Of a stretch of 64,000 bases of DNA, positions 24,108-33,190 are shown piece after piece. The notes beneath the pieces were generated by a model. The model saw nothing but the letters and a program-made list of their open reading frames with translations. It did no database searches and was not told the origin of the DNA. The stretch lies in NCBI RefSeq assembly GCF_000935355.1, contig NZ_JXZC01000001.1, forward strand, positions 310,001 through 374,000, given 5' to 3'. Numbering within the stretch: the stretch's first letter is position 1; every line of letters starts with the position of its first letter. This stretch comes from Rossellomorea aquimaris. Its GTDB lineage: Bacteria; Bacillota; Bacilli; Bacillales; Bacillaceae_B. Made by a program: the position numbers and the translations under genes.

Positions 24108-24182
24108 TCTTGCTTTTTCATCACGAAACCTTCACTATTAGTAGACAAGTCAAATCTCGTTTTAAGAAAGTAGGAATGATCA

Positions 24183-25562
24183 TTGAACTCGTTTGCAACT
24201 CTGGGACTATCAAAAGGCCTTCAGAAAACCTTATCTACTAACGGTATAAATAAACCGACACTCATACAAGAAAATGTGATCCCGGTCCTTTTGGAAGGAA
24301 AAGATTTCATGGCCAAGGCACAAACCGGGACTGGTAAAACCTTTGCTTACGTTTTACCTATTTTGGAGAAAAGTAAATCAAACACTCATCACGTTCAGAG
24401 TTTGATTATTACACCGACACGTGAACTTGCTATTCAAGTAACAAGTGAAATAAGAAAGCTCACAACGAAAAATAAAGGGTTTAGCGTTCTCTCCGTTTAT
24501 GGTGGAAAAAGCCATGAGGAGGAAATCAAGGAACTGGAACAGAATGTAAATATTGTGGTTGGAACTCCCGGGAGGCTATTGGATCATCTGAAAAGAGGGA
24601 ATCTCGATCTATCTCATCTTATGTTTTTGGTGATTGACGAAGCAGATCAACTTCTGCAAATAGGGTTTCTAAATAAAGTTGAAGAAATTTTAAGGAAAAC
24701 GCCAGCTCATCGTCAAACGATGTTATTTTCTGCAACGATACCTGCTGAAATCAAAAAATTGGGTCGCAAATATATGAAAACACCCAAATTTATCGAGGTG
24801 GTGGAAGCTGAAAGGTCCTCTTCCATTAATCAATATGCCATTTTTACAGTGGATCGTGCCAAGCAAGACACCGTCATTCAATTGATAGAGGCATTTCAAC
24901 CAAGTAAATCCATCGTTTTTTGCAGAACGAAACGACGGGTGACGAAATTATATCAAGTGCTGAAATCAAAAGGATATAAAGTGGCTGAACTTCATGGGGA
25001 CATCCCTCAAGAGAAGCGAGAAATGGTAATGGAGCAATTTAGAACCGGTGAAGTCCCAATGTTGGTTGCGACTGACGTAGCTTCCAGGGGGTTGGATATC
25101 GAGGGGGTCACTCACGTATTTAATTATGACATGCCTGAGAATGCCGAGATCTATATTCACCGAATTGGAAGAACCGGGAGAGCAGGTGAAACAGGCTTAG
25201 CTTATACACTCTATTCTTCAGAAGAAAGAATCCTTCTGGACGAAATTGAAACAGAGCTGAATAGTCGAATTCAAAAGCAAAACCTTGGGAATACCATTTC
25301 TCTAAGATCGAAAACAACCTCTAAGAAAAAGGGAGTTAACAGACAAGGGAATAAGAATAGTAAGGACCGGGAATCCCTGACAAGGAAAAAGGGCGAGTTC
25401 AAAGATAAACAAATAACAAGCAAAAAATCCTCTAATTCATTAAAGCAAAAACCTTCAAAATATTCGGAGGGGACAGCAACAGAAACGAAGCCTGCCTTTA
25501 CAGGGAGAAGAACAGGAAAGAAGTCCTCTTCTAAATCTAATAATCAAAAAAATAGACGATAA
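24183..25562 (+). CDS. DEAD-box RNA helicase
   Basis: 459 residues from TTG 24183. The Q-motif region is FATLGLSKGL...PTLIQENVIP and motif I is AKAQTGTGKT. Then follow PTRELAIQ, GTPGRLLDHL, VIDEADQLL (motif II), SATIP (motif III), ATDVASRGLDI and HRIGRTGRAG (motif VI). A long basic, Ser/Lys-rich tail (residues ~375-459) should bind RNA. It is a cold-shock or RNA-degradosome-type helicase like the Bacillus CshA/CshB/YfmL group; which one is not certain. The terminator begins at the stop codon. Confidence 0.93.
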   Translation: MNSFATLGLSKGLQKTLSTNGINKPTLIQENVIPVLLEGKDFMAKAQTGTGKTFAYVLPILEKSKSNTHHVQSLIITPTRELAIQVTSEIRKLTTKNKGFSVLSVYGGKSHEEEIKELEQNVNIVVGTPGRLLDHLKRGNLDLSHLMFLVIDEADQLLQIGFLNKVEEILRKTPAHRQTMLFSATIPAEIKKLGRKYMKTPKFIEVVEAERSSSINQYAIFTVDRAKQDTVIQLIEAFQPSKSIVFCRTKRRVTKLYQVLKSKGYKVAELHGDIPQEKREMVMEQFRTGEVPMLVATDVASRGLDIEGVTHVFNYDMPENAEIYIHRIGRTGRAGETGLAYTLYSSEERILLDEIETELNSRIQKQNLGNTISLRSKTTSKKKGVNRQGNKNSKDRESLTRKKGEFKDKQITSKKSSNSLKQKPSKYSEGTATETKPAFTGRRTGKKSSSKSNNQKNRR

Positions 25563-25586
25563 AACCATGCACACGCATGGTTTTTA
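25561..25586 (+). terminator. terminator after DEAD-box gene
   Basis: Perfect stem AAAACCATGC/GCATGGTTTT with an ACAC loop and T5. Confidence 0.92.
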
Positions 25587-25737
25587 TTCTGCCAAAATTT
25601 CAAGGGTGAGATGAAGTTATATCAGAATAACATCGCGTGAATGAGTATGTTATATCAGTATAATGAATATCTTCGGGTGGTTTTATGGTAGGATAATAAA
25701 GGGTATGGCTATGAGTAAAGGAGTTAAATAGATTAAT

Positions 25738-26487
25738 ATGAAATTAGTATCATGGAATGTAAATGGAATTAGAGCCTGTGTAAAAAAAGGATTTTTAGAT
25801 TATTTTCAACATGTGGACGCAGATATTTTTTGCCTTCAAGAAACAAAGCTTCAAGAAGGGCAAATCTCATTAGAGCTAGAGGGATACCATCAATATTGGA
25901 ACTATGCGATGCGTAAGGGATATTCAGGAACGTCCGTTTTCACTAAACAGAAGCCACTGTCTGTCTCTTATGGCATTAATGAAGATATGGAGCCTGAGGG
26001 AAGGATCATTACCTGTGAGTATGATTCTTTTTATTTGGTGAATGTATATACACCTAATTCAAAAAGGGATCTGTCAAGGCTAAGTGAACGTCTGGAGTGG
26101 GAGGATACTTTACGGAAGTATCTTGCTGATTTGAAACATCATAAACCTGTCGTTCTATGTGGGGACCTGAATGTCGCACATACCGAAATAGATTTGAAAA
26201 ATGACAAATCAAATCGGGGGAATTCAGGTTTTACAGATGAAGAGCGCGAGAAAATGACCATGCTCCTGCAGGAAGGGTTTACGGATTCTTTCCGATATAT
26301 CCATCCAACAAAAGATGATGCCTTTAGTTGGTGGTCCTATATGAGTGATGTGCGGGAACGGAATATTGGGTGGAGAATTGATTACTTTATTGTGTCAAAC
26401 CGTTTAGCACCCGCTATAAAGACCGCAGAGATCCACACTGAAATACTCGGAAGTGATCATTGTCCTGTATACTTAGAGTTGGAGTAG
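25738..26487 (+). CDS. exoA: exodeoxyribonuclease III (AP endonuclease)
   Basis: 249 residues with all AP-endonuclease motifs: SWNVNGIRA (5-13), FCLQETKLQE, VNVYTPNSKRDLSRL, CGDLNVAHTEIDLKN (catalytic Asp/Asn), WRIDYFIVS and the final GSDHCPVYLEL with the catalytic His. It cuts abasic sites and degrades 3' ends in base excision repair. The length matches B. subtilis ExoA. The ribosome binding site AAAGGAG is rather far (14 nt) from the ATG at 25738, yet no other start fits. Confidence 0.96.
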   Translation: MKLVSWNVNGIRACVKKGFLDYFQHVDADIFCLQETKLQEGQISLELEGYHQYWNYAMRKGYSGTSVFTKQKPLSVSYGINEDMEPEGRIITCEYDSFYLVNVYTPNSKRDLSRLSERLEWEDTLRKYLADLKHHKPVVLCGDLNVAHTEIDLKNDKSNRGNSGFTDEEREKMTMLLQEGFTDSFRYIHPTKDDAFSWWSYMSDVRERNIGWRIDYFIVSNRLAPAIKTAEIHTEILGSDHCPVYLELE

Positions 26488-26530
26488 TGTATAAAAGAAG
26501 TAGAAAGAATACATTTGCGGAGGGTAAAGG

Positions 26531-27109
26531 ATGTTAAGAAAGAGGTTGCTGCAGTATATCGAAGAATCGAATGGTAGCGTTGCTTTATTTCCACAGGAAA
26601 AAGAATTTGCATTGAAACATGAATTGGTGGATGCTGGCAAGATAGTGACACCGGAATCCAGTTCGCGATTCAAAGAAGCTTATATCGAGCGTTGTGAGAA
26701 GGAAACAGAAGAACTAATCGCACAAGAATCATTTCATTTTCTGAATCATCCGATCACCTATCTGAAAAAACATAAAAACGAGTTCATCTTCCTGGAACTG
26801 GAATGGTTTGATATGATTGGGGTGGATGCTGTTTCGATAGAAGTGGATGACGTGTTTGGTACGTATGATGCGATGCTGGGATTAAAGCTCCAAAAGAAAT
26901 ATCGCAGTGAAATCGAGCAGTACTTGGATAAAACCCTAAAAGGCGAATCATCTTATGACTTATTGTTTAATGGTGAGGATGGATTATGGGATTTAAACAT
27001 TACTTTAAACGATATCCCGGATTTTCATGAAGAACTCACGATGCTTGCTGCCTATGAGCTCATATATGATTTCCTTTTTCATCTCCTTCAAACGGTGGAT
27101 GAGGCTTAA
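26531..27109 (+). CDS. hypothetical protein, Bacillus-type
   Basis: 192 residues, acidic, rich in Glu and aromatic residues, with no signal peptide or membrane segment. A short N-terminal part (LRKRLLQYIEESNGSVALFPQE) looks like a winged-helix-sized start. The remainder is helical with a central acidic strand region (VDAVSIEVDDVFGTYDAMLGL). I recognise no family. It starts at ATG 26531, 43 bp after exoA with GGAGGGT upstream, so it may be co-transcribed with exoA. A strong terminator follows. Confidence 0.75.
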   Translation: MLRKRLLQYIEESNGSVALFPQEKEFALKHELVDAGKIVTPESSSRFKEAYIERCEKETEELIAQESFHFLNHPITYLKKHKNEFIFLELEWFDMIGVDAVSIEVDDVFGTYDAMLGLKLQKKYRSEIEQYLDKTLKGESSYDLLFNGEDGLWDLNITLNDIPDFHEELTMLAAYELIYDFLFHLLQTVDEA

Positions 27110-27118
27110 AGAAAAAAT

Positions 27119-27152
27119 AGCGCCCCTCGATTAATCATGATCGAGGGGCGCT
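27119..27152. terminator. bidirectional terminator
   Basis: Perfect 13-bp GC-rich stem AGCGCCCCTCGAT (27119-27131) / ATCGAGGGGCGCT (27140-27152) between convergent genes. Confidence 0.88.
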
Positions 27153-27177
27153 TTATCGGTTTGTAGTCGATCATTCA

Positions 27178-27486
27178 TTATCCTCTATTACCAGGGCGGT
27201 TGTTGATTTCTTCTGTTACGACATGTGCCAAGTCATCGTTTCCAAATAGGGAGAGGACACCAAGTAAAGTCGTATCGGGAATTTCTTCAGCCTCTTCTTT
27301 AGGGACCGTTAAGGCAATTCCTTGCAATAATGCGGGGTTTTCTCCCTGATGCGGATAGGCTTTCTGATAAAGGGCAGCAGGGTCCAGGTCATGATTCACA
27401 CACCACTGTGCAAATACAAGAATCATCATATGCTCGTCCTTTTGATAATTTTGAATGATTTTCTCTTGCCTCTCTTTAGAGTTCAT
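27178..27486 (-). CDS. hypothetical protein
   Basis: 102 residues, soluble and acidic. The N-terminal half is helical (MNSKERQEKIIQNYQKDEHMMILVFAQWCVNHDLDP), and the C-terminal half contains LLGVLSLFGNDDLAHVVTEEINN. The start ATG 27486 follows AGGAGAG on the minus strand. I do not recognise the family; it is probably a lineage-specific cytoplasmic protein. Confidence 0.72.
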   Translation of the reverse strand: MNSKERQEKIIQNYQKDEHMMILVFAQWCVNHDLDPAALYQKAYPHQGENPALLQGIALTVPKEEAEEIPDTTLLGVLSLFGNDDLAHVVTEEINNRPGNRG

Positions 27487-27654
27487 TGCATTCTCTCCTT
27501 AAACGTTGATTCTATTCAGTATTATAACGAAGATGGAGGAAGAAGCCTATTCATTTACTTGGTTATGATCGATTAGATTTTTAAAATGAGTGAATAAAGG
27601 TGTATAATAGAATGATGTAAGAAACTTGTTTTAGATTGAAAGGAAGTTAGAAGA

Positions 27655-27936
27655 ATGAATATTACCAATCACAGTGCTGAGGAGCTTAAAGACCCTACTG
27701 GTATACTAAGCGGAGAGCGTTATGAAGTTATACTTGATATTGAAGTACCCGAGGATGATGAGCTATTTAGTGAACAGGGTATTTACATAAAAGCCATTTT
27801 TGTCCGGGACGAAGACGGTGCCAGGGTCGTACAGTCGACCATTGTAGAACGAAACTCTGAGAAATATCTTGATTTTGAATTAGAAGAAGATGAAGAAAGT
27901 CTCATTCTTTCATATTGCGAGGAAAATATCGGGTAA
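27655..27936 (+). CDS. DUF6509-like small protein
   Basis: 93 residues, very acidic: ITNHSAEELKDPTGILSGERYEVILDIEVPEDDELFSEQGIYIKAIF, ending DFELEEDEESLILSYCEENIG. The pattern matches small Bacillus proteins that I remember as DUF6509 (sometimes misnamed pullulanase). The function is unknown. The start ATG 27655 follows GGAAGTTAGAAGA. It is a single gene with a terminator. Confidence 0.7.
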   Translation: MNITNHSAEELKDPTGILSGERYEVILDIEVPEDDELFSEQGIYIKAIFVRDEDGARVVQSTIVERNSEKYLDFELEEDEESLILSYCEENIG

Positions 27937-27952
27937 TCGATATGAGCTATAC

Positions 27953-27992
27953 CCTCTACGTTCGAAACCAAACGAATGTAGAGGTTTTTTTA
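27953..27992 (+). terminator. terminator after DUF6509-like gene
   Basis: Stem CCTCTACGTTCG (27953-27964) / CGAATGTAGAGG (27973-27984), T7 run. Confidence 0.9.
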
Positions 27993-28134
27993 TTGGTTGA
28001 TTTGTAACCTCACCATAAATAGCCTATTTTAACCCTTTCTTTCTTATGTGACTGATAATTCAGACACTTCAGAGTTGGCATGGAAATTGCATAATAAATA
28101 ATTGAAAATAGATTAATAGAAGGGAGAAATGTTG

Positions 28135-30666
28135 ATGAATGGTCATTTGGGTAAAGCGATGAAACTATTCATTGTTATAGCTGTATTTACAGTTATAATG
28201 AGCTTGGCAACTTCCAGTGTATTTGCCAAGGAAAACGAGAGCGGCATCAAGGGGAATCTAGTGATTGTCGGAGGAGCTTTAGGTAGCAGCAACTCGGCTG
28301 TTTACGAAGAGTTCATTAAACTATCAGGAGGTAAAAAGAAAGCGAAAATAGGAATCATTCCTTCTGCTTCAGGCTCCCTGAAGTCATCAAATCAATTCAA
28401 GGAAGATTTGATGTCGTATGGAGTAGATGAAAAATCGATTGAAATCCTTCCTCTATCTGCTCACGATTTCTCAGGTACAGAGGAAGACGAAGGTAAATGG
28501 AAAAATAATGCTCAAAAGAAAGAAATAACAGAAAAAATCAAGAAGATGACAGGTATTTGGTTTGTCGGAGGAGATCAGCTTAAAATCACAGACACATTAG
28601 TAAAGGACAATGGGAAAAACACGAAAGCTTTAGATGAAATTTGGAATATTTACCGAAAGGGAGCCGTCCTTGGTGGGACAAGCGCCGGAGCAGCCATCAT
28701 GAGTGATGTGATGATTACAGGCGGTGATAGTTTAGGAGGGCTTCGTCAAGAGTTTATAACTGAAGACGTTTCGAATCCCGAAGAAGAATATGCACCCGTC
28801 TATATTGAAAAAGGGCTTGGATTCTTTCAGTGGGGAATAGTAGATCAACATTTCAATGAAAGATCACGGCTAGGCAGACTAGCTGCTACAGCCATCCGCT
28901 ACGAAACGAACAAAAACCACTTTTCCTATGGAATTGATGAAGATACTGCGATGGTGGTCAACAATGAAGAACAGACGATTTCAGTATTGGGCAGAAGTAA
29001 CATTACGGTAGTGGATGTATCTCAATCCACCTTAACAGGAGAAGAAATAAAGAACATTGATCTTAGTTATATGTCTCCTGGAGATGTGCTCGATGTGAAA
29101 ACGAATGAATTTAACATAAGCGAGGATAAGGTTGAAACAAAAGACTATGAATATTATAACTTTAAACCTCTATCGGCTACAGGAGTTCTATCATCATATG
29201 GAACATTACCACATTACCTGTCGTATTCCCTGGTGGACAATGAAGCTGTAAGTGAGGTTTACAGCTATATTTATGATACTGAAGGAAATGGTTTCGAGTT
29301 AGAGTTCAAACAGACAGATGAAACAAACGGGTATTGGGGATATCAGGATGGTCAAAAAGATTCATACTCCCTATTGCATGTGGAAATGAATGTTTCACCT
29401 GTATCCGTCGATTTTAATAAGAAAGACCAGCTTACACAGGAGTTTCATGCATCCTCATTAGAAGTGCCTGAAAGTTCTTTTGATGCTGAGACAAAAGGCA
29501 GCCTGGTGATTGTTGGAGGAGCTCTGGGGAGTAGTAATGAAGAAGTGTACAGAGAATTTATCAATCGGGCTGGGGAAAACGGGAAGATAGGGATTATCCC
29601 TGCTGCAAGTTCCAGCTTAAAGTCTTCACATGCATTTAAAGAAGATCTGGAAACATATGGTGTACCTCAAGAAAATATCGACATTCTTCCACTATCAAAT
29701 CATGACTTCAAAGGGACAGAAGAAGATGAGTCTAAGTGGATGGAGAATAAGAATAATCCAGATATAGCAGAAAGTATTTTAGAGTATGATGCCATCTGGT
29801 TTGTTGGAGGAGATCAAACGGATATCACTCAATCATTGTTAAATCAAGATGGATCCAAATCACTGGCTCTTGAAAATATGTGGGAAATTTATCGTAATGG
29901 AGCCGTTCTTGGCGGTACTAGTGCAGGAGCTGCAATCATGAGCGATGTCATGATCGCGGGTGGTGGAAGCTATGACACTCTATCGAAAGGGTTTACGGAT
30001 ACGTATGACGGCATGTCTCAACAAGAAGGCGGACCTGGATATCTTGAGAAGGGATTAGGTTTCTTCCCGTACGGTATCGTTGATCAGCATTTTGATAAAA
30101 AAGCACGTTTGGGACGTTTAATCGCAACCACTGCTGAACATGGAGAAAAAAATGAATACTCCTATGGTATCGATGAAGATACAGCGATGATAGTGGATAA
30201 CAAAGCCAAAACCATTGAAGTAAAAGGGAGAGGCGGCGTTTCAGTAGTAGATTTGAGTCAGTCAGATTTATCACAATCTTCTCATACGTATAAAAATGTA
30301 CATTTGTCATGGATTACCTCTGGTGATCAATTAAATTTAAATACAAAGGAATATACGATCAGTGATCATAAGGTCTCAACAAAAGACTATGAATACTACG
30401 AATACAAAGCTGCTCCCCATACAGGAGTATTGACGCCGCATCCTTCTCTTGCAAACTATTTAAGCTATAGCCTTCTTGATAACTTTGGACAGGATGAAGT
30501 GAAAAGCTATAGTTTTTCTGAAGATGAAGGATTCGAACTTACTTTCAAAAAAGGAGATCAAACGGAAGGTTTTTGGGGTTATAAAGATGGAAACAAAGAC
30601 GATTACTCATATCTCAATGTGAGAATGGATATCGTACCAGTTAAAATCTCGATTGAAAACAAATAA
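28135..30666 (+). CDS. secreted tandem cyanophycinase-family (peptidase S51) protein
   Basis: 843 residues from ATG 28135 (AGGGAG 8 nt upstream). A signal peptide (~1-30, ending SSVFAKE) precedes two homologous S51 peptidase domains, ~36-440 and ~450-840. Each begins with LVIVGGALGSSN and holds GIIP(S/A)ASGSLKSS-type sequence, IWFVGGDQ, and the nucleophile elbow GGTSAGAAIMSDVMI (Ser near residues 184 and 598). Next are KGLGFF, DQHF and YGIDEDTAM. Each ends with a beta-rich extension (TGVLS.../TGVLT...LSYSL). Both catalytic Ser are kept. Cyanophycinases cleave beta-Asp-Arg dipeptides. An extracellular double-domain form suggests scavenging of external cyanophycin-like polymer. Confidence 0.87.
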   Translation: MNGHLGKAMKLFIVIAVFTVIMSLATSSVFAKENESGIKGNLVIVGGALGSSNSAVYEEFIKLSGGKKKAKIGIIPSASGSLKSSNQFKEDLMSYGVDEKSIEILPLSAHDFSGTEEDEGKWKNNAQKKEITEKIKKMTGIWFVGGDQLKITDTLVKDNGKNTKALDEIWNIYRKGAVLGGTSAGAAIMSDVMITGGDSLGGLRQEFITEDVSNPEEEYAPVYIEKGLGFFQWGIVDQHFNERSRLGRLAATAIRYETNKNHFSYGIDEDTAMVVNNEEQTISVLGRSNITVVDVSQSTLTGEEIKNIDLSYMSPGDVLDVKTNEFNISEDKVETKDYEYYNFKPLSATGVLSSYGTLPHYLSYSLVDNEAVSEVYSYIYDTEGNGFELEFKQTDETNGYWGYQDGQKDSYSLLHVEMNVSPVSVDFNKKDQLTQEFHASSLEVPESSFDAETKGSLVIVGGALGSSNEEVYREFINRAGENGKIGIIPAASSSLKSSHAFKEDLETYGVPQENIDILPLSNHDFKGTEEDESKWMENKNNPDIAESILEYDAIWFVGGDQTDITQSLLNQDGSKSLALENMWEIYRNGAVLGGTSAGAAIMSDVMIAGGGSYDTLSKGFTDTYDGMSQQEGGPGYLEKGLGFFPYGIVDQHFDKKARLGRLIATTAEHGEKNEYSYGIDEDTAMIVDNKAKTIEVKGRGGVSVVDLSQSDLSQSSHTYKNVHLSWITSGDQLNLNTKEYTISDHKVSTKDYEYYEYKAAPHTGVLTPHPSLANYLSYSLLDNFGQDEVKSYSFSEDEGFELTFKKGDQTEGFWGYKDGNKDDYSYLNVRMDIVPVKISIENK

Positions 30667-30671
30667 AACTT

Positions 30672-30700
30672 GCCCGGGCGGATTGACGCTCGGGCTTTTT
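30672..30700 (+). terminator. terminator after cyanophycinase-like gene
   Basis: Stem GCCCGGGCG (30672-30680) / CGCTCGGGC (30687-30695) with one G-U pair, T5. Confidence 0.9.
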
Positions 30701-30755
30701 CAAATTGAATCAACTTTTTATAGGTCATTTGCCGGTATATGCAATTGATAGCATC

Positions 30756-30795
30756 TGTTATACTAGTGATAACAAAGTGCTAGCAGTTACTAACA
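30756..30795 (+). promoter_or_regulatory. extended -10 promoter with palindromic operator candidate
   Basis: TG-T-TATACT (30756-30764) is followed by GTGATAAC, the perfect 8-bp palindrome TGCTAGCA (30778-30785), and GTTACTAAC. The arrangement is near-symmetric around 30781/30782. It could be an autoregulatory site for the small ribbon-helix-helix-like protein downstream. Confidence 0.5.
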
Positions 30796-30820
30796 GAAAG
30801 ATAGAAAAGGAGGGCGAACC

Positions 30821-31018
30821 TTGTCAGATCAAGGAAGAATGCAACTTAATGTAAGGGTTGATAAGGAAACATCAAAAAAATTGGATGAAATCGTTGAATA
30901 CTATCAGCAAAACACGAAAATCGGAAGAGTTTATAAAGGTGATGTGTTAACAGATATCATCCATAAATCCTATGGGATCATGCAAAAGCAAAAAGCGATA
31001 CAAAATCGGAAATATTAG
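30821..31018 (+). CDS. small ribbon-helix-helix-like protein
   Basis: 65 residues from TTG 30821, a few bases after AAAAGGAGGG. The sequence MQLNVRVDKETSKKLDEIVEYYQQ...RVYKGDVLTDIIHKSYG has the beta-strand, helix, turn, helix rhythm of MetJ/Arc/CopG proteins, with an LNVRV strand. A DNA-binding role is inferred. Palindromic DNA just upstream would fit autoregulation. No toxin gene follows it, so it does not look like half of a toxin-antitoxin pair. Confidence 0.65.
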   Translation: MSDQGRMQLNVRVDKETSKKLDEIVEYYQQNTKIGRVYKGDVLTDIIHKSYGIMQKQKAIQNRKY

Positions 31019-31159
31019 TATTTTAGAGTCTAGGGTTTCCTATGATTAACTTCTCTAATGGTTCATAACATCCCAACCACTTGTTATGAAAATCGGGATA
31101 ATTCATGTAATAATATAGGAGACAAGCTTAAAATAATGAAAGTAAGAGAGGTCTGCATC

Positions 31160-32302
31160 GTGCAAATGCCGAAAAAGTTAATCAATATACAAAAAGGTTC
31201 CGGAATTTCCCCATACATATGGAGCATCATCAGCATCCTGCCATTTTATTTTATCTTTCAGTCCTCCTCTACGATCGAAATTGTTGTAGGGATTTCATTG
31301 ACCATCATGTTCTTTATTTCCTTACGATTTGCTTTTATTTCAAAGGATTGGCCGGTTTATTTATGGACGTCGATTTTAATTGCCATATCCATTACCATGA
31401 CCATTCAATTTAATTTTATCTATTTTGCTTTTTATATTGCCTACTATAATGGGAATATAAAAAACCGGGTGGCATTTCTAACCCTTTATATTATCCACCT
31501 TGTATTAACGACAGCATCGATCAATTATAATTTTGTTATACAGGATGAATTATTCCTATCCCAATTTCCTTTTATTCTGATCATTTGGATAAGCGTCATT
31601 CTGTTACCTTTTAATATTTATAATCGCAATAAACAGGTGCAGCTCGAAGATCAGTTGGAGGATGCCAATAAACGTATTTCAGACTTGGTCAAGCAGGAAG
31701 AACGCCAAAGGATTGCCCGTGATCTGCACGATACTTTGGGTCAAAAGCTTTCTCTCATCGGCCTGAAAAGCGATCTGGCCAGAAAATTGGTGTACAAGGA
31801 TCCAGAGCAGGCCCGGAATGAATTAAAGGATGTTCAACAAACGGCACGAACCGCTTTAAGTGAAGTAAGGACGATGGTTTCACAAATGAGGGGGATCCGA
31901 CTAAAAGACGAAATCGTCCGGATTAAACAGCTATTAAAGGCAGCTGAAATTGCTTTCGTGATGGATGATGAAATCATTCTGCCCCAGGCATCACTCTTTC
32001 TGGAAAATATTTTGAGCATGTGCCTAAAAGAAGCCGTGACAAATGTTGTCAAACACAGCAAGGCGTCGTACTGTGAGCTTATCATTGAAGAGTCGGATAA
32101 AGATATGACCATCATAGTGAAGGATGATGGTAAGGGGATCGAGGGAGATTACACACAATCTAAAGGCAGCGGTCTAATCGGGATGAGAGAACGTTTGGAA
32201 TTTGTGAATGGGAGCTTAGACGTTTTTTCCGAGGTTGGAACCACTTTGATAATGAGAGTGCCGAAAGTAATCAAGCAGACAGACAGGGAGGGAATGGAAT
32301 GA
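31160..32302 (+). CDS. desK: membrane sensor histidine kinase DesK
   Basis: 380 residues if started at GTG 31160 (AGAGAGG 8 nt upstream; ATG 31166 is possible). About five membrane segments (~18-160) precede a cytoplasmic coiled coil and the HisKA_3 box ERQRIARDLHDTLGQKLSLIG, essentially identical to B. subtilis DesK. A degenerate HATPase domain follows, with ending GSGLIGMRERLEFVNGSL. DesK senses membrane thickness and fluidity and phosphorylates DesR on cold shock. Its stop codon overlaps the desR start (ATGA). The des desaturase gene is not adjacent. Confidence 0.94.
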   Translation: MQMPKKLINIQKGSGISPYIWSIISILPFYFIFQSSSTIEIVVGISLTIMFFISLRFAFISKDWPVYLWTSILIAISITMTIQFNFIYFAFYIAYYNGNIKNRVAFLTLYIIHLVLTTASINYNFVIQDELFLSQFPFILIIWISVILLPFNIYNRNKQVQLEDQLEDANKRISDLVKQEERQRIARDLHDTLGQKLSLIGLKSDLARKLVYKDPEQARNELKDVQQTARTALSEVRTMVSQMRGIRLKDEIVRIKQLLKAAEIAFVMDDEIILPQASLFLENILSMCLKEAVTNVVKHSKASYCELIIEESDKDMTIIVKDDGKGIEGDYTQSKGSGLIGMRERLEFVNGSLDVFSEVGTTLIMRVPKVIKQTDREGME

Positions 32303-32898
32303 TTCGAATTGTGATTGCAGAAGACCAGCGAATGTTACTAGGGGCTTTAGGCTCATTATTGAGCTTGGAGGATGATATGGAAGTGGTAGGGAAAGCCGAC
32401 AATGGAGAAGAAGCCATTGCCCTCGTCCACGAGCTGAAGCCGGATATTTGTATCATGGACATTGAAATGCCTAAAAAGACCGGTCTTGAAGCCGCAGAGG
32501 AATTAAAGGGAAAAGATTGCAAAGTGATCATACTGACAACTTTCGCGAGGTCCGGTTATTTTCAACGTGCATTAAAGGGCGGGGTGAAAGGTTATTTGTT
32601 AAAGGATAGTCCAAGTGAGGAACTGGCGAACTCGATCCGCCTTGTGATGGACGGTAAACGTATATATGCTCCGGAGCTCATGGACGATGTGTACGGTGAA
32701 GAAAACCCTCTCACAGATCGAGAAAAAGAAGTGTTGGAGCTGGTTGCCGACGGGAAAAACACGAAGGAGATAGCCGATGAGCTCAGCCTCAAAACGGGTA
32801 CCGTCCGAAACTACATCTCAACCATTCTAGACAAGCTTGAAGTAAAAAATCGAATCGAAGCCATCACTCAATCAAAAGAAAAAGGATGGTTTAAATGA
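32299..32898 (+). CDS. desR: response regulator DesR
   Basis: 199 residues. The receiver domain has AEDQRMLLGALGSLLSLEDDMEVVG, the phosphorylated Asp in CIMDIEMPKKTGLEAAEEL, and ILTTFARSGYFQRAL. The C-terminal LuxR-type helix-turn-helix is NPLTDREKEVLELVADGKNTKEIADEL...NYISTILDKLEVKNRIEAI. It tracks B. subtilis DesR almost residue by residue. Phosphorylated DesR activates des (fatty-acid desaturase) in the cold. It is translationally coupled to desK. A very strong terminator follows. Confidence 0.96.
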   Translation: MIRIVIAEDQRMLLGALGSLLSLEDDMEVVGKADNGEEAIALVHELKPDICIMDIEMPKKTGLEAAEELKGKDCKVIILTTFARSGYFQRALKGGVKGYLLKDSPSEELANSIRLVMDGKRIYAPELMDDVYGEENPLTDREKEVLELVADGKNTKEIADELSLKTGTVRNYISTILDKLEVKNRIEAITQSKEKGWFK

Positions 32899-32901
32899 TG
32901 G

Positions 32902-32942
32902 GCAGGGACGGACCTCCAACGTGGAGGTCCGTCCCTGCTTTT
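32902..32942 (+). terminator. terminator after desR
   Basis: A perfect 16-bp stem (32902-32917 with 32923-32938), loop AACGT, then TTTT. Confidence 0.95.
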
Positions 32943-33134
32943 AATGTAGTGTTTATACATGTTTAATCGATCCCTTGTATTTTTATATATTTTTAATAAG
33001 TGCTTAATTTTGCTTTGTGAGAACCTTATTCTAAAAAGTATTTCAATTAAATTTATTAAGGGGAATCCTTTGCCATCATTGGTTTTGTCTGGAAAGGACA
33101 AATGTGAAAATGATGAAAGGATCTCTTTTTGGTG

Positions 33135-33162
33135 TTGACAAGTAAAAGAATCGTGGTACGAT
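33135..33162 (+). promoter_or_regulatory. promoter of thiamin operon
   Basis: -35 TTGACA (33135-33140), 16-nt spacer, -10 TACGAT (33157-33162), about 30 bp before the TPP aptamer. No gene is seen in 32943-33412 apart from this leader. Confidence 0.75.
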
Positions 33163-33190
33163 AGCATCGAATACAAAATTTCATAGGACG

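Noticed and set aside
30821-31018. Antitoxin of a toxin-antitoxin pair
   Set aside because: The next gene is desK, not a toxin, and no overlapping small gene follows.
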